Shown: positions 1-7,703 of the stretch, piece by piece
Position numbering within the stretch: position 1 is the first letter of the stretch
Layout of the letters: each line of letters begins with the position of its first letter
DNA from: Acanthamoeba sp. SK_2022b
Lineage: Eukaryota > Discosea > Longamoebia > Acanthamoebidae
NCBI GenBank assembly: GCA_027943245.1
Contig: JANDJZ010001677.1
Location: 1 to 10,765, forward strand
Reading direction: 5' to 3'
Length of the DNA stretch: 10,765 bases
Position numbers and translations under genes: made by a program
The notes under the pieces: model-generated
Seen by the model: only the letters and a program-made list of their open reading frames with translations
What the model was told of the DNA's origin: nothing
The model's database searches: none

Positions 1-1866
1 GCCGACGAGGCGCAGACCCGACGGCAGCGCGCTCGTGCTCCACGCGTAGCGGCTGTCGCCCCCGGACGCGCGCAGCGGCACCGAGACCATCCGCGCCGTG
101 GTGGTGCGGACCGAGCCCGGGCTCGTCACGCCGAGCGGGGTGACCGACGTCGGCCGGGACGCCACCGTCGGCGACCCCGCGACGACGAGGTCGAGCGCGA
201 GCGTGCGGGCGGCCCCGGCGGCATCGGTCACCGTGACGGACGCACGCGACGTCCCGGCCGCGGACGGCGTCCCGCGCAGCACGCCGTCCGCGCCGAGCGT
301 CAGGCCGGCGGGAAGCCCGGTGGTCGTCACGGCGTACGGGGCGGTGCCGCCGCGCACGCTCAGCACCGTCGCCGAGACGGCCACGCCCTCGGTGAGGCGC
401 GGCCCGTCGAGCGCGGTCACGGTCAGCGGCTCGACCGCGCCCTGCGTCGTCAGCGCGACCGCGTACGGCCCGACCGAGCCGTAGGACGTGTAGGGGCCCG
501 GGCTGGCGGTGGGCGCCGCACCCTCGACCCGCAGCAGGTAGTCGCCGGCAGGAAGCGTCCGGTCGATGCGCAGCCCCATGCCGGAGGCGACCGTGCCGAC
601 GCTGCGTCCCGCGACGACGGCGGGGTCGGCGACCTCGACGAGCTCACCGGACGCGGTGGTCAGCGTCGCCTTGGCGTCCACGTTGCCGTAGGCGGGGACG
701 GTCAGGTCGACGACCGTGCGGCCCGAGGCGGTGAACCGGAAGTGGTCGACGTCGCCGCCGGGGCTCAACGAGGCCTCGACCAGGCCGGTCAGCGCGGACG
801 CCGTCGCGGGGGTGCCGCCCTCGCGATCGGCCAGGGCCGGCAGGTAGCGGCCGATGAGCGCCAGGTCGTCCTCCGGGTTGTCGGCGCCGGCGTACTGGCC
901 CTTGCTCCACTGGCTGACCGGACGCCGGTAGCCAGTGCCCATGAGCGGACCCCACAGCCCGTGCCCGGGGTAGTACGCGCGTGCCGGGGTCGACCCGCTC
1001 GCGACGGTGCCGTCGTGGTCGAGGCCGAGGTTGTGGCCGATCTCGTGGCTGGCGGCCTGCGCGGTGTCGTAGGCGGCGCCCTGCATGAACACGAACGCCG
1101 GGCTGTAGTGGTCGTACGTCGCACCGGTCGCCCGCGGGACGTCGAGGTAGGCGATGCCGCCGCAGCCGCACTGCGGCTTGATCTCGTTCGTGCGGGTGAC
1201 GACCGCCTGGAACCCGTACTCCTGGTCGGTGCTCGACGCCCGGTTCAGCCGGGCCGCGGTCGGACGCTCGGTGGTGACGTCGACGTCGAAGGCGGCGAAG
1301 TCCTCGGCGACGACCTGCCAGATGGTGCGGACGTCGGCGAGCTCCTGCGCCGAGAACGCCGGGTCGGAGTCCTGCGAGTAGGCCGGCGACGTGATCGTGC
1401 TGGCGTCGTAGCTGGTGTTCCAGGCCGTGCCGGTGGTGACGGCGCCGTCGAGGTCGAGGTAGATCGTCCTGCGGGCACCCGGACGCGAGTGCAGGGCGAA
1501 GGCGTCGCCGGTCGCGTCGGCGGCGGCCGTGTCCATCGCCGGCGCCGGGGCGGACGTGTCCTCGGGGGCCTCCTCGGCCACGAACGGGACGCCGCAGGTG
1601 TCGAGCACGAGCGTGTCGTCGGAGACCGCCTCGGCGCCGAGCGTCCGGGCGTCGCCCAGGACCGGGGCGGCGACGTCGAGCGCCTGCTCCTCGTCGGCGG
1701 TCAGGTCGCCGCGCTCGCGTCCGGCGTCGGTGAACAGCTCCTGCGCGACGGTCGGCTCGGGCAGCAACTCCTCGCAGCGCGCTCCGGCGGCGGTCGCCGG
1801 TGCGGACGGCAGCAGGGTGAGCCCAGCGAGGGTGAGCGTGGACGCGACGAGCAGACGCAGCTTCAT
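1..1866 (-). CDS. Secreted metzincin-type zinc metalloprotease with PPC and Ig-like domains (3' end beyond window)
   Basis: Probable exported zinc endopeptidase; the substrate cannot be read from the sequence. At least 622 codons are present and no stop is reached at base 1, so the C-terminus is missing. Residues 1-27 form a Sec signal peptide (basic start, hydrophobic core, AxA-like end). About 28-125 is a pro-region. The catalytic domain, roughly 130-345, carries HEIGHNLGLDHD with zinc ligands H274, H278 and H284 and catalytic E275, the reprolysin/metzincin signature. M309 in the following PLMG is the likely Met-turn, followed by a QWSKGQY stretch. A CGC pair precedes the active site. Residues ~352-468 resemble a bacterial pre-peptidase C-terminal (PPC) domain (DVDHF, later YGSVGPY). 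About 490-560 is an Ig-like putative-Ig repeat (LPAGLTL...G.L.GTP), and a second begins near 590 (LPSGLRL). The ATG at 1866 has GGGAGG six bases upstream. Family assignment is firm; biological role is open. Confidence 0.9.
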   Translation of the reverse strand, partial: MKLRLLVASTLTLAGLTLLPSAPATAAGARCEELLPEPTVAQELFTDAGRERGDLTADEEQALDVAAPVLGDARTLGAEAVSDDTLVLDTCGVPFVAEEAPEDTSAPAPAMDTAAADATGDAFALHSRPGARRTIYLDLDGAVTTGTAWNTSYDASTITSPAYSQDSDPAFSAQELADVRTIWQVVAEDFAAFDVDVTTERPTAARLNRASSTDQEYGFQAVVTRTNEIKPQCGCGGIAYLDVPRATGATYDHYSPAFVFMQGAAYDTAQAASHEIGHNLGLDHDGTVASGSTPARAYYPGHGLWGPLMGTGYRRPVSQWSKGQYAGADNPEDDLALIGRYLPALADREGGTPATASALTGLVEASLSPGGDVDHFRFTASGRTVVDLTVPAYGNVDAKATLTTASGELVEVADPAVVAGRSVGTVASGMGLRIDRTLPAGDYLLRVEGAAPTASPGPYTSYGSVGPYAVALTTQGAVEPLTVTALDGPRLTEGVAVSATVLSVRGGTAPYAVTTTGLPAGLTLGADGVLRGTPSAAGTSRASVTVTDAAGAARTLALDLVVAGSPTVASRPTSVTPLGVTSPGSVRTTTARMVSVPLRASGGDSRYAWSTSALPSGLRLVG

Positions 1867-1891
1867 GGACGGCCTCCCGAGACGGATCACC

Positions 1892-1908
1892 GCCCGCGGC
1901 CGGCGGGC
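1892..1908 (-). promoter_or_regulatory. GC-rich hairpin in the leader of the metalloprotease gene
   Basis: A perfect inverted repeat, GCCCGC-N5-GCGGGC, lies 25 bases upstream of the metalloprotease ATG. On the minus strand it is preceded by GGGTAACGGGTC and followed by GGTGATCC and then the ribosome binding site. It would fold in the 5' leader of the mRNA. The flanking bases loosely recall conserved pieces of the ydaO/c-di-AMP riboswitch, but I cannot build the full fold. It could equally be a chance stem in GC-rich DNA. The rest of the 134-base gap (1867-2000) shows no T-tract terminator and no convincing promoter. Confidence 0.25.
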
Positions 1909-2000
1909 GACCCGTTACCCGTCGGCACGAGCCGCCCGATGCTGAGCGACCCGGCCCGGCTCGGCCCGACGTCACACCGGTGGGCGCGCCGCCGGAGGCG

Positions 2001-2621
2001 TCAGGCGCGTGCGGCCAGCACCTCGGTGCCCTCGCCCTCCAGCTCGTCCAGGCCGGCGCGACGCCCCGACAGGACGAGCAGCACCGAGCTGGCCGGACCG
2101 GTGACGACCGGACCGCTGCCGTGGGTGAAGCCGGTGTCGGGCGCCTCGACCCGCAGGCCCTCGACGCGCTGGCGTCCGCCGCCGATCTTCGTCGAGGCGC
2201 CGACCAGGTAGCCGAGCGCCTGGTTCAGCGCGTCGGCCGGGTACTCGCCGCGGACGCCGAGCGGGCGGCGCACGTCCTCGCCGTGGGCGAACGCCTCGAC
2301 CAGGCGCGTCGCGAGGTTCACCGGCGGCGTCTTGGTGAGCGGCACGACCTCGCGCAGCCGCTGGAGCGTCTCGGGCGGGGTGCCCTTCTCGCGCTCCAGG
2401 CCGAGCTGGTTCTGCCGGTCGAGGTCGAAGCGGGCGCGGACGAGCCCCTTGACCAGGTGCCAGGTGTCGGTGCGCGCGCAGTCGACGACGTGGGCCACGA
2501 CGTCGTGCACCGTCCAGCCCTCGCACAGCGACGGCGTGCTCCACTGCGCGTCGGTGAGCGTCTCCAGGAACGCGGCCAGCGACGCACGCTCCTCGTGCAC
2601 GACCTTCCAGACGTCGACCAC
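2001..2621 (-). CDS. Maleylpyruvate isomerase family mycothiol-dependent enzyme (DinB fold)
   Basis: A 206-residue soluble protein of the MDMPI/DinB four-helix family, a group greatly expanded in actinobacteria. Characterised members use mycothiol as cofactor and a divalent metal. The N-terminal signature CEGWTVHDVVAHVVD (about 33-47) and the motif EAFAHGEDVRRPLG (about 109-122) are clear. E109 and H113, four residues apart, with an earlier histidine (H39 or H44), match the His/Glu/His metal site of the family. The reading frame is open further upstream, but the GTG at 2621 is chosen because AGGAAGGG (2628-2635) sits six bases before it and the protein then has the usual family length of about 200-210. 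It starts 59 bases after the agmatine deiminase stop in the same direction, so it could be read through from that operon or use its own promoter. No gentisate-pathway genes are near, so true maleylpyruvate isomerase activity is unlikely; the substrate is unknown. Confidence 0.87.
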   Translation of the reverse strand: MVDVWKVVHEERASLAAFLETLTDAQWSTPSLCEGWTVHDVVAHVVDCARTDTWHLVKGLVRARFDLDRQNQLGLEREKGTPPETLQRLREVVPLTKTPPVNLATRLVEAFAHGEDVRRPLGVRGEYPADALNQALGYLVGASTKIGGGRQRVEGLRVEAPDTGFTHGSGPVVTGPASSVLLVLSGRRAGLDELEGEGTEVLAARA

Positions 2622-2651
2622 GGGCGTCCCTTCCTCGATGACGGAGCCCCC

Positions 2652-2657
2652 AGCGTA
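2652..2657 (-). promoter_or_regulatory. Possible -10 element for the mycothiol-dependent enzyme gene
   Basis: On the minus strand the 59-base gap after the agmatine deiminase gene contains TACGCT, which fits the actinobacterial TAnnnT -10 consensus. It lies 30 bases before the GTG start, so transcription would begin about 20-25 bases upstream of the start. No good -35 hexamer is visible at 16-18 bases. This is weak evidence for a separate internal promoter. Confidence 0.3.
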
Positions 2658-2680
2658 GGGACCGCCACCGACGTCCGCGG

Positions 2681-3676
2681 CTAGACCGCCGGCTGCTGCT
2701 GGGTGATGCAGTGGACGCCGCCGCCGCGCGCGAACAGCGGACGCGCGTCGACCCGGACGACCTCGCGACCCGGGTAGGCCTGCGCGAGCACCTCGGCGGC
2801 CACGTCGTCGTGCGGGTCGTCGAACCCGCCCATCACCACGCCGCCGTTGCAGACCAGGTGGTTGACGTAGCTGTAGTCGACCGGCCCGGCCTCGTCCACG
2901 AGCTGCTGCGGTGCCGGCAGGTCGACGACCTGCCACCCCTCGGGAAGCGCGGCCCGCAACGTCGCGTCGAGCGAGGGGTCGGGGTGGCGCGGGTCCTGCT
3001 GGCGGTGCAGCAGCACGACACCGGGCTCGGGCATCGCGGCGACGATGTCGACGTGCCCGCGGGTGCCGAACTCTGCGTAGTCGCGGGTGAGTCCGCGGGG
3101 CAGCCAGACGACGTCGCGCACACCGAGGGTGCGGCGCAGCTCGGCCTCGATGTCGGCGGCGGCCAGGTCGGGGTTGCGGCCGGGGTCGAGCTGCACGGTC
3201 GTCGTGACCAGCACGGTGCCGTCGCCGTCGACGTGGATCCCGCCGCCCTCGTTCACCAGGTCGGACGGCACGAGCGTCGCGCCGGCCCACGCGGCGACGC
3301 GTCCGGCCACCTGCGCGTCGTGCTCCCAGGACGCCCACGCCTGGCCGCCCCAGCCGTTGAACGTCCAGTCGACGGCACCGAGCCGGTCACCGTCGACGAC
3401 GAACGTCGGGCCGATGTCGCGCATCCAGGCGTCGTCGAGTGGCGCCTCGAGCAGCTCGACGTCCGCACCGAGGTGGTCGCGGGCGACGCTCACCGCCGAG
3501 GGGTCGACGACCATGCGCACCGGCTCGAACGCCGAGATCGCGTGCGCGACGGACGCCCAGGTGCGCCGGGCCTCGTCGGCGTCCGCGTCGGTCTCGCCGA
3601 GCGTGTAGCCCGACGACGGCCAGGCCATCCAGGTGCAGGTGTGCGGCGCGGTCTCGGCCGGCATCGTCCAGGTCAT
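2681..3676 (-). CDS. aguA: Agmatine deiminase (agmatine iminohydrolase)
   Basis: Cytoplasmic guanidine-modifying enzyme of the peptidylarginine deiminase superfamily, predicted to hydrolyse agmatine to N-carbamoylputrescine and ammonia. It has 331 residues, slightly shorter than the usual 340-380, and no signal peptide. Visible motifs are DDAWMRDIGPT (81-91, with D82 and R86-D87), NEGGGIH (142-148), RNPDL (167-171), GHVDI (207-211, with H208 and D210) and the C-terminal nucleophile motif GGGVHCITQQQP with Cys323. These are the expected acid, histidine and cysteine of the catalytic centre. Its ATG overlaps the stop of aguB by four bases (ATGA), and no strong ribosome binding site precedes it, so translational coupling is likely. 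The adjacent N-carbamoylputrescine amidase performs the next step, which favours agmatine over peptidylarginine as substrate. Remaining doubt is about exact guanidine specificity, since related enzymes act on other alkylguanidines. Confidence 0.93.
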   Translation of the reverse strand: MTWTMPAETAPHTCTWMAWPSSGYTLGETDADADEARRTWASVAHAISAFEPVRMVVDPSAVSVARDHLGADVELLEAPLDDAWMRDIGPTFVVDGDRLGAVDWTFNGWGGQAWASWEHDAQVAGRVAAWAGATLVPSDLVNEGGGIHVDGDGTVLVTTTVQLDPGRNPDLAAADIEAELRRTLGVRDVVWLPRGLTRDYAEFGTRGHVDIVAAMPEPGVVLLHRQQDPRHPDPSLDATLRAALPEGWQVVDLPAPQQLVDEAGPVDYSYVNHLVCNGGVVMGGFDDPHDDVAAEVLAQAYPGREVVRVDARPLFARGGGVHCITQQQPAV

Positions 3677-4596
3677 CGGGCGAGCCCCGCGTACGTGTCG
3701 GGACGGCGGGTGCGCAGGAACGGGAACAGCGTCAGCCAGTCGCGGCGCTGGTCGAGGTCGAGGTCGACGACCAGCACGGCCTCCTCGTCGCGCGGGGCCT
3801 CGGCCAGCACCCGGCCGTACGGGTCGACGACGAACGACGAGCCGTAGAAGCGGATGCGGCCCTCGTCGCCGGTGCGGTTCGGCACGACGATGAACAGCCC
3901 GTTGGCGATCGCGTGGCCGACGATCACCTGGCGCCACAGCGGAGCGGTGTCGAAGTCCGGGTGGTCGGGCTCGGAGCCGATCGCCGTCGGGTACGCGAGC
4001 ACGTCCGCGCCGCCGAGGGCGTACATCCGCGCGACCTCGGGGAACCACTCGTCCCAGCAGGTCGGCAGGCCGAGCGCGGCCGGCAGTCCGTCGAGGTGGT
4101 GGACGGGGTACGCGTCCTCGGCCGGGCCGGGACGGAAGTACTTGTCCTCGACGTAGCCCTCGGTGACCGGGATGTGCGTCTTGCGGGTGCGGGCCACGAG
4201 ACGTCCGGACGGGTCGACGACGACCGCGGTGTTGAAGCCGAGCCCGTCGCCGGCGTCGGCGCGCTCGTAGAGCGAGGCGTGCACGTGGACGCCGTGCTCG
4301 CGCGCGACCCGGGCCGCGAACGTGACCGTCGGGCCGTCCTCGAGGCTCTCGGTGAGGTCGGACGCGGTGCCGGTCGGCTCCTCGAACGCGGGGTAGCGCG
4401 AGAGCGTCAGCTCCGGCAGGAACACCGCGGTCGCTCCCTCGGCGACCGCGGTGGCGACGCCGTCGGCGAGCACCTGCTGGAGCTCGTCGGCGTCCTCGCG
4501 CCAGCGGTGCTGGACGAGCCCGACGCGCAGCGGCTCGCGCGTGGGCGCGTCGACGCGGGCGGGCGACTCCAGGGCGGGGCCGTGGACGAGCTTCAT
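3673..4596 (-). CDS. aguB: N-carbamoylputrescine amidase (nitrilase superfamily)
   Basis: Carbon-nitrogen hydrolase of 307 residues predicted to convert N-carbamoylputrescine to putrescine, CO2 and ammonia, completing the two-step agmatine route. The nitrilase Glu-Lys-Cys triad is visible: E62 in FLPELTLSRYP, K139 in RKTHIP and C180 in CWDEWFPE. The stretch GYVEDKYFRPG after the lysine, and CWDEWFPE followed by GGADVLAYPTAIGSEP, are hallmarks of the AguB subgroup rather than of general nitrilases or beta-ureidopropionases. The N-terminus carries about 20 residues before the first beta strand (PLRVGLVQH), slightly longer than many homologues. The ATG at 4596 is supported by AGAGG eight to nine bases upstream and by a four-base ATGA overlap with the preceding amidohydrolase stop. 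It overlaps aguA by four bases downstream. Confidence in function is high because family motifs and gene order agree. Confidence 0.93.
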   Translation of the reverse strand: MKLVHGPALESPARVDAPTREPLRVGLVQHRWREDADELQQVLADGVATAVAEGATAVFLPELTLSRYPAFEEPTGTASDLTESLEDGPTVTFAARVAREHGVHVHASLYERADAGDGLGFNTAVVVDPSGRLVARTRKTHIPVTEGYVEDKYFRPGPAEDAYPVHHLDGLPAALGLPTCWDEWFPEVARMYALGGADVLAYPTAIGSEPDHPDFDTAPLWRQVIVGHAIANGLFIVVPNRTGDEGRIRFYGSSFVVDPYGRVLAEAPRDEEAVLVVDLDLDQRRDWLTLFPFLRTRRPDTYAGLAR

Positions 4597-6200
4597 GCGG
4601 GGTTCCTCTCGGGGGTGCGGTACGACGGCGTGCCGTCGACGAGGGTGAGGACGACCTCGGCGGTCGCGAAGTCGTCCGGGTCGCTGGTGAGCGGGTCGAG
4701 CGCGAAGGCGGACAGGTCGGCGACCTTGCCCACCGCGATGGTGCCCGCGCGGTCGTCGTGGCCGACCGACCAGGTGGCGTGCGTGGTGTAGCCCTCCAGC
4801 GCCATCAGGGCGGACAGCGACTGCTCGGGCTGCACCGGCGCGCGGCGGGGGTCGCCACCCCGTCGGCGCAGCTGGGCGGCGGCGATGATGCCGCGCGGGT
4901 CGCAGGCCGCGATGGGCCAGTCCGAGCCGAGCGCCACGCGGACGCCGGCCTCGCGCAGGTCACGGGTGCGCCAGCCGTGCGCCGCCCGCTCGGGCCCGAG
5001 CCGTCGCGACCAGTTGTCGCTGCCGTCGGCGAGCGTGTACTCGGTGGCGTGGGTCGGCTGCATGCTGGCGGTGACCCCGAGCTCGGCGAACGCCGTCACG
5101 AGCTCGTCGGGGATCGTCTCGATGTGCTCGACCCGGTGGCGCACCCGCCCGCTCGTGCGGGCCAGCGCGTCGAGCACGTGCCGCACGCCCTGGTCGCCGA
5201 TGGCGTGGGTGGTGGTCGGCACGTCGTGCGCGTCGAACCAGGCGATCGCGCGCGAGTACGAGACCGGGTCGGGCCAGTACGGCCGGGTCGACTCCCCCAG
5301 CGTGTCCGGCTCGATCAGCCAGGCGGTGCCGTTGTCGATGGTGCCGTCGATGAACAGCTTCACGCCTTCGACCGTCCAGCGCCGGCCGCCGGTGCCCTGC
5401 AGGTCGGCGATGGCCTGCCAGTCGGACTCCTCGGTGCCGGGCAGGCACCACGGCGAGCAGCGCAGTCGCACCGGCAGCTCGCCGTCGCGCTCGATCAGGT
5501 CGTAGACGGCGGACGCCTGCGGCTCGTGCTCCAGCGAGTGGGCGGCGGCGACGCCCTGCTCGGCCATCGCGGCCAGCGCGGCGCGGGTGGCGGCGGCGAG
5601 CTCGTCCAGGCCCGGTTGCGGGACGTGCCGCTCGACCAGCTCCATCGCCGCGGGCTCGAGCAGCATCCCGGTCGGGGTGCCGTCGGGGGCGCACACGACC
5701 TCGGACTGCTGGTCGAACTCCCGCGGACCGGTCACCCCGGCCAGCCTCAGCGCAGCCGTGGACGCGAGCGCGGAGTGCCCGTCGAACAGCCGCAGCAGCG
5801 CCGGACGTCCCCCGACGGCCTCGTCGACGAGGTCGGACGTGAGCACGCCGTCGGGGACGATGTTCGGGTCCAGTCCCCAGCCGAGCACCCAGGCGTCGTC
5901 GGGCAGGCCGGACGCGCGCTCGGCGAGCGCGGCGCGGACGCCGTCGAGGTCGAGCTCGAGCAGCCCGACGCCCAGCGTCATCCGCGCACCCATGACCGGG
6001 TGCACGTGGGCGTCCACGAGGCCCGGGACGAGGGTCGCGTCGCCCAGGTCGAGCACGGTCGTGGCGGACGTCGTCCAGCCCGGCACGTCGTCGCGGGTGC
6101 CGACGGCGGCGATGCGTCCGTCGCGGACGGCCACGGCGGTGACGCCGGTGGAGCCGGGCTCCAGGGTGTGCACGGTGTCGGCACAGATCACGAGGTCCAT
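4593..6200 (-). CDS. YtcJ-like metal-dependent amidohydrolase, substrate unknown
   Basis: A 535-residue soluble member of the amidohydrolase superfamily, YtcJ/exoenzyme-regulatory-protein-like branch, which includes N-substituted formamide deformylases. Residues 1-60 form the N-terminal part of the beta-sandwich (AVRDGRIAAVG, then DLGDATLVPGLVDAHVH). Metal ligands expected of the TIM barrel are present: H65 and H67 in DAHVHP, K281 in VEGVKLFIDGT (a possible carboxylated lysine), H332 in THAIGDQG, H359 in RVEHIE and D427 in GSDWPI. The C-terminal IAVGKVADLSAF returns to the sandwich domain. The ATG at 6200 has a strong GAGGAGG eight to ten bases upstream and shares one base with the permease stop (TGATG); its own stop overlaps aguB by four bases. 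This tight coupling implies a role in the same pathway, but neither AguA nor AguB needs such an enzyme. It might hydrolyse an N-acyl or N-formyl derivative that feeds the agmatine route; that is inference only. Confidence 0.9.
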   Translation of the reverse strand: MDLVICADTVHTLEPGSTGVTAVAVRDGRIAAVGTRDDVPGWTTSATTVLDLGDATLVPGLVDAHVHPVMGARMTLGVGLLELDLDGVRAALAERASGLPDDAWVLGWGLDPNIVPDGVLTSDLVDEAVGGRPALLRLFDGHSALASTAALRLAGVTGPREFDQQSEVVCAPDGTPTGMLLEPAAMELVERHVPQPGLDELAAATRAALAAMAEQGVAAAHSLEHEPQASAVYDLIERDGELPVRLRCSPWCLPGTEESDWQAIADLQGTGGRRWTVEGVKLFIDGTIDNGTAWLIEPDTLGESTRPYWPDPVSYSRAIAWFDAHDVPTTTHAIGDQGVRHVLDALARTSGRVRHRVEHIETIPDELVTAFAELGVTASMQPTHATEYTLADGSDNWSRRLGPERAAHGWRTRDLREAGVRVALGSDWPIAACDPRGIIAAAQLRRRGGDPRRAPVQPEQSLSALMALEGYTTHATWSVGHDDRAGTIAVGKVADLSAFALDPLTSDPDDFATAEVVLTLVDGTPSYRTPERNPA

Positions 6201-7666
6201 CAGCGAGCCACCTCCTCGTCCTCGCCGTCGTGGGCGAGCTCGGCGATCACCTCGGGGCGCACGCGGCGCATCACCAGCCCGGCGACCAGGGAGACCACGA
6301 CCACGACCGGGATCACGGCGACCAGCACCCGGTTGACCTCCGGCGGGGCGCCGGTGAAGACGGCGATGTGGTCGAGGAACTGCCAGATGACCAGCAGCAT
6401 GAGCACGGCCGCCAGCACCGACGACCCGATGACGAACGAGCGGTGCGGCACGTCGCGGTGGCGCAGGAAGAACCGCACCGCGGCCAGCGACGCGACCGCC
6501 TGCAGCAGCACGACGCCGACGACGCCGGGGGTGTTGACGCCGATGAGCAGGTCGGTGAACGGGTCCGCCCCGACGGCGGCGAAGCCGAGCACGACGACCA
6601 GCGCGAGCACCGTCTGCACGGTGCCGGCGACCACCGGGCTGCCGGCGCGGTTGGTGCGGGCGAGCACCGCGGGCAGCGCGCCGTGCCGGGCCATGCCGTG
6701 CACGTAGCGGTTGATCGCGTGGTGGAAGGCCAGCTGCGACGCGTACACGCTGGTGACCACCAGGACGTACATCGCGTGCTCCGCCCACGGGCCCAGGTAG
6801 GTGTTCATGGTCGCGAAGAACAGGCTCGCGCCCGCCTCGCCGGCGCCGGCCTCGACGTTCTCCTGGCCCAGCGCCTGCACGATCGTCCAGACCACGAAGC
6901 AGTAGAACAGGCCCATGAACGCGACCGCGAGGAACGTCGCGCGCGGGATGGTGCGGCGGGCGTCCTTGGCCTCGGCGCGGTACAGCGCGGTGGACTCGAA
7001 GCCCATGAACGCCGCGAAGCAGATGCCGATGGTCGCCATGGTGCTCTCGCGGAAGACGTTCGAGGGGTCGAACGAGGCGACGCCCAGGCCGTCCGCGCCT
7101 CCCTGGAAGACGATCGCCAGGGCGAGCAGGGCGAGGATCCCGGCCTCGAGCACGATCAGCACGGTGAGCACCCGGGCCCCGAGGTCGATGCCGCGCACGC
7201 CGAGCAGGTAGACCAGCACGACGGCGATCGCGCTGACCAGCCACCACGGGACGTCCAGGCCGAAGAGGACGTCGAGCGCCGCCTGGGTCTGGACGCCGAA
7301 GAGCCCGTACACGCCGATCTGCAGGCAGTTGTACGAGACGATCGCCACCACGGCGGCCGCGTAGCCGGCGGTGCCGCCGAACGCGTGGCCGATGTAGACG
7401 AAGAAGCCGCCGGTGCGCGGGATCGAGGACGCCATCGCGGTGAAGCCGATGGCGAAGATCGTCAGCACGACGCCGGCGAGCAGGTACGCGCTCGGCACGC
7501 CGACGCCGCCGACGGCGAGGGCGACGGGCGCGACCCCGGCCATGACGGTGAGCGGCGCCGCGGCCGACACGACCGTCATCGTCACGCCGAGCACGCCGAG
7601 CGAGTTCGTGCGCAGGGACGTGTCGTCGGCCGCCCCGACGGGGGCGCTGGCGGGTGGAGCGGTCAT
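6200..7666 (-). CDS. APC-family amino acid/polyamine permease
   Basis: Integral membrane transporter of 488 residues in the amino acid-polyamine-organocation family, likely driven by proton symport or antiport. About twelve hydrophobic segments are visible, starting at TM1 near residues 24-50 (containing SAAAPLTVMAGVAP, the unwound TM1 region of this fold) and ending with a hydrophobic stretch before a charged cytoplasmic tail (ELAHDGEDEEVAR). SIPRTGGFFVYIGHAFG and GFESTALYRAEAKDARRTIPRA are conserved loop motifs of bacterial APC permeases. The ATG at 7666 follows a GAGG about seven bases upstream. It is the first gene of the operon and sits directly behind the predicted operator-promoter. 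Its place ahead of the agmatine genes suggests uptake of agmatine or a related cationic amine, or agmatine/putrescine exchange. Substrate cannot be assigned from sequence alone. Confidence 0.92.
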   Translation of the reverse strand: MTAPPASAPVGAADDTSLRTNSLGVLGVTMTVVSAAAPLTVMAGVAPVALAVGGVGVPSAYLLAGVVLTIFAIGFTAMASSIPRTGGFFVYIGHAFGGTAGYAAAVVAIVSYNCLQIGVYGLFGVQTQAALDVLFGLDVPWWLVSAIAVVLVYLLGVRGIDLGARVLTVLIVLEAGILALLALAIVFQGGADGLGVASFDPSNVFRESTMATIGICFAAFMGFESTALYRAEAKDARRTIPRATFLAVAFMGLFYCFVVWTIVQALGQENVEAGAGEAGASLFFATMNTYLGPWAEHAMYVLVVTSVYASQLAFHHAINRYVHGMARHGALPAVLARTNRAGSPVVAGTVQTVLALVVVLGFAAVGADPFTDLLIGVNTPGVVGVVLLQAVASLAAVRFFLRHRDVPHRSFVIGSSVLAAVLMLLVIWQFLDHIAVFTGAPPEVNRVLVAVIPVVVVVSLVAGLVMRRVRPEVIAELAHDGEDEEVAR

Positions 7667-7685
7667 GGCAACCTCACGGACCTAA

Positions 7686-7702
7686 AACGAATGGTGTTCG
7701 TT
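7686..7702. promoter_or_regulatory. Predicted TetR operator: 17-bp inverted repeat
   Basis: A perfect dyad, AACGAA-TGGTG-TTCGTT, with 6-bp arms and a 5-bp spacer lies between the divergent permease and TetR genes. It begins two bases downstream of the predicted -10 of the permease operon, so it covers the expected transcription start. That position is typical of a repressor site, and size and symmetry suit a TetR dimer. It is AT-rich compared with the surrounding DNA, which makes chance less likely. Binding by the adjacent TetR protein is inferred, not shown. Confidence 0.6.
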
Positions 7703-7703
7703 G

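Noticed and set aside
1925..1985. Intrinsic terminator after the mycothiol-enzyme gene
   Set aside because: GGCC-rich segments can pair in several ways but no single strong stem followed by a T-run is present.
2622..3338. Upstream extension of the mycothiol-enzyme frame to 3338
   Set aside because: The extension overlaps agmatine deiminase in another frame and reads as Arg-rich low complexity; a ribosome binding site and family length support the GTG at 2621.
4758..6707. Long plus-strand open frames opposite the operon (also 742-2211, 2711-3847, 3439-4791 and 6230-7729)
   Set aside because: They lie antisense to genes with intact catalytic motifs, have low-complexity Arg/Gly/Val/Ala-rich translations with no recognisable domain, and arise because stop codons are rare in very GC-rich DNA.
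4593..7247. 884-codon minus-strand open frame that could suggest a permease-amidohydrolase fusion
   Set aside because: The first part is an out-of-frame shadow of the permease gene; only the part from the ATG at 6200, with its strong ribosome binding site, is the real amidohydrolase.
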